Positions 44,285-54,001 of a stretch of 64,000 nucleotides of DNA are shown here, one piece after another. Position 1 is the stretch's first letter, and each line of letters opens with the position of its first letter. Source of the stretch: Lasiodiplodia sp. COLG20 (Eukaryota > Ascomycota > Dothideomycetes > Botryosphaeriales > Botryosphaeriaceae); assembly GCA_009801085.1 (NCBI GenBank), contig VNWV01000035.1, positions 1 through 64,000 on the forward strand, written 5' to 3'. A program made the position numbers and the translations under genes. Below the pieces are notes generated by a model. The model was not told the DNA's origin. It was given only the letters and a program-made list of their open reading frames with translations, and made no database searches.

Positions 44285-46573
44285 ATGCCTCGTGTCGCAT
44301 TCCTTACTGGCGAAGAAATTGACCGTTTTCTTGACGAGCTAGACCACAATGGAGATGGAACAATCGACTATCAAGAGGTAGAGGCCAAATTGGACCAAGT
44401 TCACGCCAAAATTGCACCGAACCCGAAACCTCATAACCTCCACCACGACAGCAAAGACGATGACGACCGTCATCAATTCCTACGCAGCATCATTGGTTCC
44501 GATAAGGACCGCATTCCCAGAGCGGAGTTTGCCCAACGGGTTCGAGAATGGGAGATCCCATCATTGAAACAGTCGAAGAAGGAGGAGCAAGATGAGAAGG
44601 ATTACATGCATGAGATGTCAGTTTGGAGACGCGTGCGCTCTTACTGGGCAGTGCATGGCCCGGAGATCGTCTTTATTGCCTTGGTTATCTCAATGCAACT
44701 CGCCTTCGGAATCTGGCAAATGGTCAAATACATCACTGTCGTCGAATACCGCCGGGCATTCGGCTGGGGGGTTGTACTGGCAAAGACGTGTGCTGGCGCC
44801 CTCTATCCCACCTTCTTCTTCGTCATTTTGAGTATGAGCCGGTATTTTTCAACATTCCTCCGGAAGTCATACTACATTTCCCGTTTCATCAATTGGGACC
44901 TGTCTCAGGATTTCCACATGAAGATATCGTGCGTGGCCCTGGCCCTGGCAACCCTCCACGCGATCGGCCATCTGACAGGGTCTTTTGTGTTCGGAAGCCA
45001 ACCCGGAAGGCAGGATGCCGTTGCCTACCTACTCGGACCTGACGCTGTCCCACGTCCGTATAGGGCATATGCCGCATCCGTACCTGGATGGACCGGTATC
45101 GTGGCACTTGGACTATTCTGGACCCTTGCACTCTGCAGCATGCCGCCGGTCCGTAGGTGGAACTACGAGGTCTTCCAACTGAGCCATTTGCTTATGTACC
45201 CCATTATCGGTCTCCTCATGGCTCATGGCACAGCCGCTCTCCTACAATGGCCCATGCTCGGCTACTGGCTTGCGTTCCCCACGCTCCTCATCTTCGCCGA
45301 AAGAGTAACACGCATCTCCGTCGGCTTCCACCGCATCCCAGCAACAGTGAAGATCCTCGACGGAGAGACCGTTGAGATCAAGGCGAAAGTACCAAGCGAA
45401 CGCATCTGGAAATACCAAGCGGGGCAATACGTCTTCCTCCAGGTGCCTGCTCTGAGCTTCTGGCAATGGCACCCGTTCACCGTCTCCGTCTGCATCGGCC
45501 GCGAGTTCCAGCTGCACATCAAGACGGACGGTGACTGGACGGGCCGCCTGCGCGGGTTAGCCAACAGAGACGGGACAGCTACGCGACTCGACATCGGCAT
45601 CAACGGGCCCTTCGGCGCGCCCGCCCAGCGCTTCTACGACTTCACCCACACCATCGTCGTCGGGGCCGGCATCGGTATCACGCCCTTCTCCGGCATCCTG
45701 GCCGACCTCCAGGCCCGCGACGACCAGATCCACGGCTGCGCGTCGTCGTCGCTGACGTCGAACAACAGAGAGGAAGACGGTGGCGGCGGCGGCGGCGGCG
45801 GCAGCAGCAGCAGCAGCAGCGGAGGCGACAAACCTACCCTCGACACGTCCAACTCCGGCTCGACACTGACCTCCCCACCGCCGACCCAACCACCCGCCTC
45901 CGCCTCTGCCGCCACCGCCGCCACCGTCTTCGCCCCCGACTACCGCCGCTGCGACTTCCACTGGATGGTGCGCGACCGCAACTACCTCCTCTGGTTCTCG
46001 GACCTACTCAACACCGCCTCGCGTTCACAAGCGTCTCAACACAGTCGTAGCACCCCGGACCCCGCCGACGCGCGTCACCCCTCACCCCAACAGCAGGAAC
46101 AGCAGCAACAGCAACAACACCTCGACATCCGCATCCACACGCACGTCACCCAGCGCCGCGGCAACGACATCGCCATCCACGTCTACCGCTGGCTCCTCGA
46201 GCAGCACCGCACGCCCGCGCACCCGGCCAGCCCGCTGACGGGTCTCGTCAACGCGACGCGCTTCGGGCGGCCCGATTTCGTGGGGGTACTGGACGCGCAT
46301 TACGACGATATGCGGAGGTATCAGGCGAGTTTGGTGGCGGTGAGGGAGATGGAGAAGGAAAAGGAAAAGCAGGAGCAGGGAGAACGGGGAGGACAGGGAG
46401 AAGAACAGGGGGTGGTGGATGCTGGCAGCAGCAGGTTGAAGGTGGGGGTGTTCTTCTGCGGGGCGCCGGTCGTCGGAGAGATCCTGGCGGATCGGTGCAG
46501 GGCGTTGACGGCGAGGGGACGGGCGGATGGGAGTAGGGTTGAGTACCATTTTATGATGGAGGTGTTTGGGTAG
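44285..46573 (+). CDS. noxC: EF-hand NADPH oxidase, NoxC type
   Basis: Single exon, 762 aa. An EF-hand loop at residues ~20-31 (DHNGDGTIDYQE) gives calcium control, a feature of fungal NoxC and animal NOX5 but not NoxA/NoxB. A membrane domain of about six spans carries the haem histidines (HAIGHLTGS and HLLMYPIIGLLMAHGT). FAD site WHPFTVSVC; NADPH site VVVGAGIGITPFSGILADL; and a C-terminal FFCGAPVVGEILADRC. The enzyme moves electrons from NADPH across the membrane to make superoxide, used in fungal differentiation and infection structures. Between the two NADPH motifs (roughly residues 490-630) the sequence is expanded by Gly, Ser, Gln and Pro runs encoded by GGC, AGC and CAG repeats. A Glu/Lys/Gly-rich insert follows near residue 690. 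The symbol is by domain architecture only. Confidence 0.9.
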   Translation: MPRVAFLTGEEIDRFLDELDHNGDGTIDYQEVEAKLDQVHAKIAPNPKPHNLHHDSKDDDDRHQFLRSIIGSDKDRIPRAEFAQRVREWEIPSLKQSKKEEQDEKDYMHEMSVWRRVRSYWAVHGPEIVFIALVISMQLAFGIWQMVKYITVVEYRRAFGWGVVLAKTCAGALYPTFFFVILSMSRYFSTFLRKSYYISRFINWDLSQDFHMKISCVALALATLHAIGHLTGSFVFGSQPGRQDAVAYLLGPDAVPRPYRAYAASVPGWTGIVALGLFWTLALCSMPPVRRWNYEVFQLSHLLMYPIIGLLMAHGTAALLQWPMLGYWLAFPTLLIFAERVTRISVGFHRIPATVKILDGETVEIKAKVPSERIWKYQAGQYVFLQVPALSFWQWHPFTVSVCIGREFQLHIKTDGDWTGRLRGLANRDGTATRLDIGINGPFGAPAQRFYDFTHTIVVGAGIGITPFSGILADLQARDDQIHGCASSSLTSNNREEDGGGGGGGGSSSSSSGGDKPTLDTSNSGSTLTSPPPTQPPASASAATAATVFAPDYRRCDFHWMVRDRNYLLWFSDLLNTASRSQASQHSRSTPDPADARHPSPQQQEQQQQQQHLDIRIHTHVTQRRGNDIAIHVYRWLLEQHRTPAHPASPLTGLVNATRFGRPDFVGVLDAHYDDMRRYQASLVAVREMEKEKEKQEQGERGGQGEEQGVVDAGSSRLKVGVFFCGAPVVGEILADRCRALTARGRADGSRVEYHFMMEVFG

Positions 46574-47003
46574 GGGTGGTTGTTTCTTTTGTTGTTGTTG
46601 GAGGTTTGGCGGTTCTGGTATTTTTGTTGGTGTCCGCGTTCACGCTCTGCTGGGGAGAGGTAGCATATCGGATATGCGCCCTTGCCTGTGTTTCATTCGC
46701 TCCTCTTTGGCGGATAAATGTCCGACGGTGATCTTTCTTAAATCGGCTGCTTCACCTTGCAAGCTCATCTCCCCGTGGGGTATCCCGCACCGAAAACTGG
46801 AGTGGACCGGCTTCCCCGCACCGTCAGGCGAACGTTGATCAACGGCATCTCCGCATTTCTTCCCGAGCTGTTAGCCGTCGGCTTTGAGATAAACAGGGCC
46901 GGTTTGGCAGATATATTGAGACGGGATGTCGTCCTCTTGTTTCCGCTGTCGATAGCATCCGGCGCTAAATTTTGGCAACGAACCCCCCTTCCCAACAGCC
47001 AAG
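46574..47003. other. Intergenic spacer, promoter of MFS gene
   Basis: 430 bases between NoxC and the Dal5-like transporter, same strand. T/G-rich just after the NoxC stop. No feature recognised. Confidence 0.5.
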
Positions 47004-48759
47004 ATGCAGCAAGTGAAGGCCGAGTCCGTCGAGGCCATTGAGAAGATCGAGATTGCCGCACCGTTACCGGACGACTTGCCACTGCCGGATTCTCTGAGTA
47101 GTTTAGAGCCGGACGAGCTTCGACGACTCGAGAGGAGCCTTGTTCGGCGCCTCGACTACACATTGTTGCCGGTCGTGCTGCTGCTGTTCCTGCTCAATAT
47201 TATCGATGTTCGTCTCCGTCAACTGTGGAAGGCCCCCCATCCAACTACCCAATCGCTGACGACTTCAAGCGCAATAACATCGCTAGTGCAAAGATCGTGG
47301 GCTTAACGGAGACGCTTAATCTGACCAACAATCAATACAACACTTGTCTACTATTATTCTACGTTGGCTGTGGGTCGTCATGTTGAACCATCCCACGACC
47401 GTCCCCAGAGCTAATGGATGTATTCCCAGATGTCATTACGCAGGTTCCATCCAATCTCATCATCGGCAAGGTCAGGCCATCATACTATATCTGCGGTATC
47501 ACGTCGGCATGGGGAGTCGTGTCCATGTGCCAAGGCTTTACAAAAGACTTCGCGACACTTGCCGTGACGAGGACAATCCTCGGTCTCGTAGAAGGTAAGC
47601 GCTTTAAAAGTGAAAGGAATATGACATATCCAACTGATCAATCCAGCTCCCTTCTTGCCGGGTGTCTTCGTCCTGATGTCTTGCTGGTACAAGCGCACGG
47701 AGCTACCAGTACGAGTCGCCATCCTCTACGGTGGAAACATGCTAGCCACCGCTTTCTCTGGTCTCATCGCCGCAGGCAGTAAGTCAACCGCCTAAGCTCA
47801 ATTCCCTCAAAACGCTCCCCACTCACCTCCAACGCGCAGTCACGTCCCGAATGGAAGGCAAAGCGGGTCGCCCAGCCTGGGAATGGCTCTTCATAATCGA
47901 AGGCTCCATGACCGTCGTCATCGCGCTCCTCGTCATCCCCATCCTGCCCGACTACCCGCTCCAATCCACTCACCGCTGGCTGTCCCCCGCCCACCAAGCG
48001 CTAGCCGAATACCGCATCCGCCAAGAGAACGCCGGCATCCCAGACGAAGACCCAGAAAGCGTGCTGTGGGGCCTGAAGCAGGCGCTGCTCGACCCGAAGC
48101 TGTACGCCTTCACGCTCCAACAAATGGCGCTCATCACGGCGCAGTCGTTCAACAACTTCTTCCCGTCCATCGTCGGCACCCTCGGCTACTCCAGCACCAT
48201 CACGCTCCTCCTTACCGCCCCGCCCTACTTCTTCGCCTTCATCGCCTCCATGGCCGTCTCGCTGCACGCGTCCAGGCGCGGCGAGCGCGGCTTCCACATC
48301 GCCGCCTGCATGTCCGTCTCCCTCCTCGGCAACCTGCTCGCCATGCTGGCCCCCGGCACCGGCGCAAGGTACTTCTCGATGTTCCTGATGACGTCGGGCT
48401 CGTACGCGCCGTACAACCTGTGCGTGTCGTGGTTGTCAGCGTCGCTGCCGCGGCCCCGGGCGAAGCGCGCCGCCGCGCTGGCGATTGTGAATTTCATGGG
48501 CGCCGGCGTCGCGCACTTTTATACCAGCTACATGTTCCCGGATAGCCAGAAGCCGCGGTATTATGCGGGTGGGGCGGTTATGAGCGGCGCGTGCGTGGTT
48601 ACGGCGGTCGCGGCGGTTGGGATTAAGCGGCATTTGAAGAAGGAGAATGCGAAGTTTGAGAGGGAGGAGATGGAGGGCGAGGTCAGGCACAAGGGTATTG
48701 CGGGAGCGAGGGAGGGCAGGGGTGCGGAGGCCGTGGTTCGGTTCCGCTATGTCCATTAG
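47004..48759 (+). CDS. MFS transporter, Dal5/allantoate-permease-like (anion:cation symporter)
   Basis: Five exons: 47004-47207, 47270-47369, 47430-47594, 47647-47778 and 47840-48759, for 506 aa. Features of this MFS group: LRRLERSLVRRLDYTLLPVV before TM1, NNIASAKIVGLTETLNLTNNQYN, FYVGYVITQVPSNLIIGK rebuilt across an intron, SAWGVVSMCQGF, the loop CWYKRTELPVRVAILY, and GKAGRPAWEWLFIIEGSMTV before TM6. Twelve spans fit. Members import organic anions such as allantoate, nicotinate or other vitamins and dipeptides with protons. Substrate not predictable here. Donor GTTCGT of intron 1 and GTGGGT of intron 2 are weak but give exact family joins. Confidence 0.9.
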
Positions 48760-48957
48760 AAAAAAAAAAGGGTCACGCGCGTGGCAGGAGTACAGTTGCG
48801 CTACGCAGCAACACGTTTCGCACTATGGGAAAAGAAAAGGCGTTGGCAATTCAACGTAGTTACAGCTGGCCAAGTCGCGGGACCGCGGTCGTGTCTAGCT
48901 AACCATTGAGTCAAATGGCAAAATTGAAGTCCGCCCACGATGAACAATAACATGTGT

Positions 48958-49038
48958 GGGGCGTTGAAGCTATCATCCGGATGCGAATGTCAAATTAATA
49001 ATTGTACATTTACGTCCGGACGACAGCTTCAACTACCC
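48958..49038. mobile_element. 81-bp palindromic element, copy 4
   Basis: Starts GGGGCGTTGAAGCTATCATC and ends CGACAGCTTCAACTACCC. The AT-rich centre CAAATTAATAATTGTACATT is nearly the same as in copy 5 (GAAATTAATAATTAAACATC). Confidence 0.8.
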
Positions 49039-49253
49039 ATGGGATGAGTGAAAAAACAAATTAACGCCAGTCGTCGACTGCAATACCCTCCTGTACAAGG
49101 CATGATAGCCCTACACTGAGATATTTGAAAGAACGCTTACGGTTCTTCATCCTGACGCAGGTGTCTCGATTTGGTAACACATGAAGTCGCGCTTCTTGAT
49201 CCGCACTGTCAACTCCGACTATGTATCTTCACAAGCTATAGTGATGTTTCGCA

Positions 49254-49657
49254 GGGTTTCAAGTGAGTAAATACAAACAGTTCAAGTTTTTCTCGGTACC
49301 GAATTGCAAGTTACTAAAAGGAAATTGGACTTACTTAAATTCGTCGAGTTTCAAATTAAATTGATTTCAATTTATTAGAATATATTAACATCGAAATTCT
49401 TCGTATTTTATTGGCTAAATTTTAAATCACGTGATTATATTAATATATATTAGCGCGTTTTCTACGCGTATTTTCGCGTTATTTACGCGTATTTAAATAT
49501 ATTTAAATATATTTTACTCGACTTGATTTACTTGGTATTTTAGAGGTCCAGATTTGAATTGCAAACCGGCCCCTAAATTGGGGCAAGTAAAAGAAAAAAG
49601 CGGTTTGAATTGGGAAATTGTTTCAAATTGAATTTTTGATTTACTCACTGGAAACCC
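49254..49657. mobile_element. 404-bp AT-rich TIR element with 12-bp target-site duplication
   Basis: Left end GGGTTTCAAGTGAGTAAATA; the reverse complement of the right end is GGGTTTCCAGTGAGTAAATC, so 18 of the first 19 bases match. The element is flanked by perfect direct repeats TGATGTTTCGCA at 49242-49253 and 49658-49669. The interior is strongly AT-rich (TTTAAATATATTTAAATATA near 49490) and has no coding frame. This is a non-autonomous DNA transposon. A 9-12-bp duplication would suit a Mutator-like source better than Tc1/mariner (TA) or hAT (8 bp), but the superfamily is inferred only from that. Confidence 0.85.
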
Positions 49658-49949
49658 TGATGTTTCGCACGTAACCACATTTTCTTGTAGGGCAGGGCCT
49701 CTTCGGACTCGCTTACGTGAACTGAGCTCTCAACAGGATCTTCTAATGTCAACACGTTCTCGTTGAGTCATATTGAATATTGGTGAACTAGTACGAGGTG
49801 AACCGTTACACTCATACCCCAAGGATACCAGTACGTAAGCATCATAATGACAACAATGCAAACGAAAATGATTATATATGTCTCTCCTGCGACTTGAACA
49901 CAGCGCCCTCGACATCTTCAGATATTTTTCGAGATCTATATTAAACATC

Positions 49950-50326
49950 ATGCGTTTCGATACCATCTCTCTCGTTATTCTTCTTGGATCCGCCGTTGGC
50001 GTTGCAGCCCAAGATTGCACACGCGATCATACCTGGTGTGGTGTATGAGGCTATTCCTCATCATACTTCCCGTGAGCAAAATACTGACACTCCTAATCCG
50101 CTAGTTTTGCAATGGTTACAGTTGTAACATTGGTGCCAAGACGTTTAAAATCAACAGGGAGTGTTGTCCAGGAACTTCGGTCAGTATCTCCAAATTTAAG
50201 AAACGGCTTATTAAGATAATCTAATAGTCTATACAGTGTGTTGGCAACGGCGGTGGAGACGGCGTCTATTGTGGCACTACGGGTAGAACAGACTCAGACT
50301 GTTATGAATGCCCTGTAGTTGCATAA
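49950..50326 (+). CDS. Small secreted cysteine-rich protein (85 aa)
   Basis: Three exons: 49950-50042, 50105-50179 and 50237-50326. The signal peptide is MRFDTISLVILLGSAVGVAA. The mature part has ten cysteines in 65 residues: QDCTRDHTWCG, FCNGYSCNIG, NRECCPGTS, CVGNGGGDGVYC and DSDCYECPVVA. Both introns have GT-AG ends and lie at phase 0. Cysteine density and size fit a secreted effector or antimicrobial-type protein. No named family recognised. It lies just downstream of the 404-bp TIR element. Confidence 0.7.
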
Positions 50327-51647
50327 GTCTAGAGGACGCAATTCTGCGTGCTACTCGCATAGGAAACACCGGCGTTGCCTTCCCAACAATCATTTTATTG
50401 TGATCAATAGTATAGAGCACCCGCACCGGGATGCTGATCATATGTTTGCCAATGTTGCTGATACCATGTGTTATCGCCCTCTGTAGGAGAATTCTTGACG
50501 GCCCACCCGGATGCGCTTGTTGCTCATGCAATGGAAAGTCGTAGTCAATGCAGTGCTGATATACAGGGTCAATCAGCTTCATGTCTCGGGCCATGAGAAG
50601 TTTCCTTACTATCCGGTGTAAGAAGTTGGCCTCAGATTCGTGCTTGCTCGAGCTAGGAACGCCGTAAACCTGCAATAGGCCTTTACACCAGGCGTTGACT
50701 CGTCTTCGAACAATGTCATGCTGCTGACGTACTTGCTCTGACACTTGCTATTTGATAAACAACGGCTCCATTGAAATTTTATGCTATCTTTGCGCGGCGC
50801 ACCGGCACGCGACCGCGTCGCTTATCTCTGATTCGCGAGACTTGTTGTAGTTCGCGTCTCCCAAGCCCGCGCTCTTTTCTTCGTGCGTCTTCCCGTGCTT
50901 ACTCAAAGCGGGGACGCGTGTTGTGAATTTATAAAAACAACTTAGCGATTAGTTCAATACTCAATAGTAACAGTACTGTTTGAGCTGAAGGTAATCTTGC
51001 TTAGCGAGGATGAGATTTCTGTGGTTGCACAGCGCCGTGAGCTGAAAGGTGACAGAGTTGTCACTTAAATGACAACATCTCACCTACGGCAGAACTCTGC
51101 GCTCTATAAGCTCAAGGGATGTTAGTACAAGTATTAGTTCATTTTATGGGTAGTTGAAGCTATCGTCCGGACGTAAATGTGAAATTAATAATTAAACATC
51201 CACATCCGTACGATAGCTTCAACTACCCGCATAAGTCGAATATTTGACTCTCCACAAATATTGTGACGTAATGTCTGTCCTAAGGGGCTACAAATACTTC
51301 CTGTCTCAAGGCTCTGCTATTCGCGCTAGCTTTCAGCTGAACATACAATGTTGCGCAGAAGTTGCAGACATACCAGCAGCTATGGCGCTGGGGAACGCAC
51401 GGTCCGATGAAGCATGAGCACAGCGATTGGTTCAGGTATGTCTGTTGTTGTTTCACAGGGCTTGGGGCTGGAACACGGCGCTGCCTAGGTATAAACAACA
51501 AGCAAGGAGATCCAATGAACCTGGAGTACAAAGACAAGGCTGAAATTTCGGAAGTGAGAATGTAAGCCTCGTCGCTGAGTACTTAACAGGGGGGTCGCCC
51601 CTCTGAATAGCACAACCGGATTGCATGATTGCACCAGCCTTGTCACT
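50327..51647. other. Intergenic with palindromic element copy 5
   Basis: A 155-codon minus frame (50277-50744) has no ATG near its start, overlaps the last exon of the secreted protein and shows no domain, so I do not call it. Element copy 5 is at 51148-51228. The last 400 bases should contain the CorA-like gene promoter. Confidence 0.45.
51148..51228. mobile_element. 81-bp palindromic element, copy 5 (best preserved)
   Basis: Starts GGGTAGTTGAAGCTATCGTC then CGGACG, and ends CGTACGATAGCTTCAACTACCC in two blocks. The arms match over about 27 bp with one mismatch. The whole element is a near-perfect imperfect palindrome with a 27-base AT-rich centre. Confidence 0.85.
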
Positions 51648-54001
51648 ATGTTACGTCAACGCACCGCGATGCAGAGATCTGTAGACCCAGAGGATATCGA
51701 AATGTCCCTTCTGCCAACATACCCCAGGACCTGGCCTGCAGATACGGGCGGTTCGTTCCTTGGTTCTGTGCAAGGTTGGATCCGACGTCTGTTCCAAACT
51801 CTTCATCGTGTGAGTCCGCCCGTCTAAACCTTAGACAATTTTACTGACAGCCATCAAAAGCAACATGCGACCACAAATTTTGAGCGCCATATCCTAGAGC
51901 ACAATGAATTCCCCCAAGCAATGCAGCTATGCAAAGCCTTTTCAGCCCTGTCAAGAAAACCCCACAGAGGGTCTTTCCAGGGCCTTTGCCGCTACCAGGG
52001 ACCTTATTACGAACGGGCATTTTCACCAAAATCAGATCACGAACCCTGGTGTTTATGTCTTGATTCATTGTGGACAGAGATGGAACGGAACGATAACGCC
52101 AGTCTCCAAGTCCTTTCCCTCTTTGTTCGAACTCCAGACGTTGGACGAGCACTATCCTTCGTAGAAAAAACGTTCCCATCTTATAGCCGGCTCCAAAGAC
52201 TTGCATCGACTCTCCAAGGGCTAGTCTTACTTGAAGCGGCTATTCAATGGGAGCTGTCGCCACTTTGGGTGTCCGAAATTTCCAACATCCTAAAACAACG
52301 CCATCGGCCATTAGACGCAGTCATGTGGAAGCCGTCATTCCTGTGCAAAGAGCAAAATCCGTCTTATGGACCTTGGAAAGTCTCCAAAACATCGCTGTCG
52401 TTCACATACCCGACACAAAATACGATTCAGGAATTCATCACCGACTTGCACGTTTACGTGTTCAGACCCTTCGCGAAAAGCCCTCGGATTGAAAGCATAG
52501 ATATCTTCATTTTTAGAGATGAACAGGCAGGATCGCACAAGGTCCTGCTCATTTCCGAGTCTCCGGAAACGTTGCCTACATTGCCGGAAGAAGACAAAAG
52601 GGAGCTGGACACTCCTCAAAGGGAGGATGCACTTGTCGATATAGTCTCGGCTACCGTTGATCACATGCGAAGAAAATATACTGCTTTCATGGAGAAAGCA
52701 TTAGAGGATCTTTCACGGACAGTGAGTAGATTTAACATCTAGAACAATTGAAGGAGTATGCGCTGATACGTAAGGTTCCATCAAGGCTACGGACGGACGC
52801 ATTTATCCATCAGGAAGCAAGATACATCACTTTCTCCATCTTGATGACTGCAGAAGGAGCGTGATCCGCACCTGTGATGAAAATGAACGGAATATCTCCC
52901 TCTGCTTGAAATTTCTCGAAACGCACGTTGCACAAAATCAAAACGACAGGGCTGAGAACATCAAAGGTTTTGCCACTGAGCTCAAACAAATAAAAAAAGA
53001 TCTCGCAAAACTGGATTCAGTCATTGGACTGGCGCGCAAGACAACGCGGGAGCAACTGGAGCTTGCGCAAATCCGTAGGACGAGCGTACTTACCGTTCTC
53101 GCCGGACTATACATTCCAATGTCATTCATAACAGTAAGTCATTTCCCTAGAATCTTGAATAGCTTCCCGTGAATCTGTTCTAACTTTGTATGCAGTCATT
53201 CTTCGGAATGAACATCCAGTCTCTTACCAAAGATGGCAACGTGAGCTATTCGCAGAATACTACGGAGAACGGAAGATGGTCCAATCAAACAATCGTCACT
53301 GACAATGAAAACCACTCATTTGAATTGGACACCTATTGGGCAGTTTCGATCCCTCTCACGTTCGGCACTATTTTATTCCCTTTGATTCTGGGGACCTTAG
53401 TCCGATGGTTCTTACGGTTTGCCTCCGGCAAGCAGATATGGTGGAGAGCTATCGTTGCTCTTGTGAGTCTTGCGTAAGTCTTGATTTCGTTGTCCTCATC
53501 CAGAAAACAATGTTAAACAAAGACCTAATTTCGCGTAGTCTTCTCGAATCGATAGGTATAATTGCGGCAACGCGTGTACCTATGATCAAGGCCGATTGCC
53601 GGTTCTTCAGCAGGTTCTCCGAGAACTACGAGTGGATTTACGAATATTTTTCAGGCCCCGACGCATTCTATGTCTCCAACTACAGTATAGTTTTCGCTCT
53701 GTCCATGCTTTGTCTTTTTGCGTTAGTGTTCTTGTGGAACTTTTTCCACGCCGCTCAGAGAAAAGATTGGTGGGGAATGTTATACTGGCTGGTCCAAAGT
53801 ACTTTGTACGTCCTGATAATGTTCCTTCCACACACCCTTCCAGTTTGGAAGCTCAGCTTGGGTTGCAGATATGAAAATCTCTATCTTTTCCTTTGTTACG
53901 GTGGCGGGGTAGTCTACTGGCTTCTTCACGGGTTGGGATGGTGGTTAAGACCTCGGTGGTATTACCGTTGGGACGAGAGGAGACTCAGACCGGGGAACTG
54001 A
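51648..54001 (+). CDS. CorA-like membrane protein with GMN motif
   Basis: Five exons: 51648-51809, 51861-52721, 52786-53133, 53196-53473 and 53539-54001, for 703 aa. The N-terminal ~340 residues form a large cytosolic part. Then a coiled-coil/long-helix region (ERNISLCLKFLETHVAQNQN, LAKLDSVIGLARKTTREQLE) leads into TM1, RTSVLTVLAGLYIPMSFIT. The CorA signature SFFGMNIQSL is rebuilt across intron 3. An N-glycosylatable loop (NTTENGRWSNQT) precedes TM2 (YWAVSIPLTFGTILFPLILG). Unlike classical CorA, about four further hydrophobic spans follow (for example YSIVFALSMLCLFALVFLW). CorA proteins pass Mg2+ or other divalent ions. This divergent fungal form may have another role. Exon 1/2 and 2/3 acceptors were chosen for frame and are the least certain. 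Confidence 0.8.

Larger units (their letters stand above)
48760..49949. other. Repeat-bearing intergenic region
   Basis: Contains palindromic element copy 4 (48958-49038) and an AT-rich 404-bp TIR element (49254-49657). No gene other than the small secreted protein that starts at 49950. Confidence 0.6.

Noticed and set aside
50277..50744. 155-codon minus frame
   Set aside because: Lacks an ATG at its start, overlaps the last exon of a well-supported secreted protein, and has no recognised domain. At most a relic.
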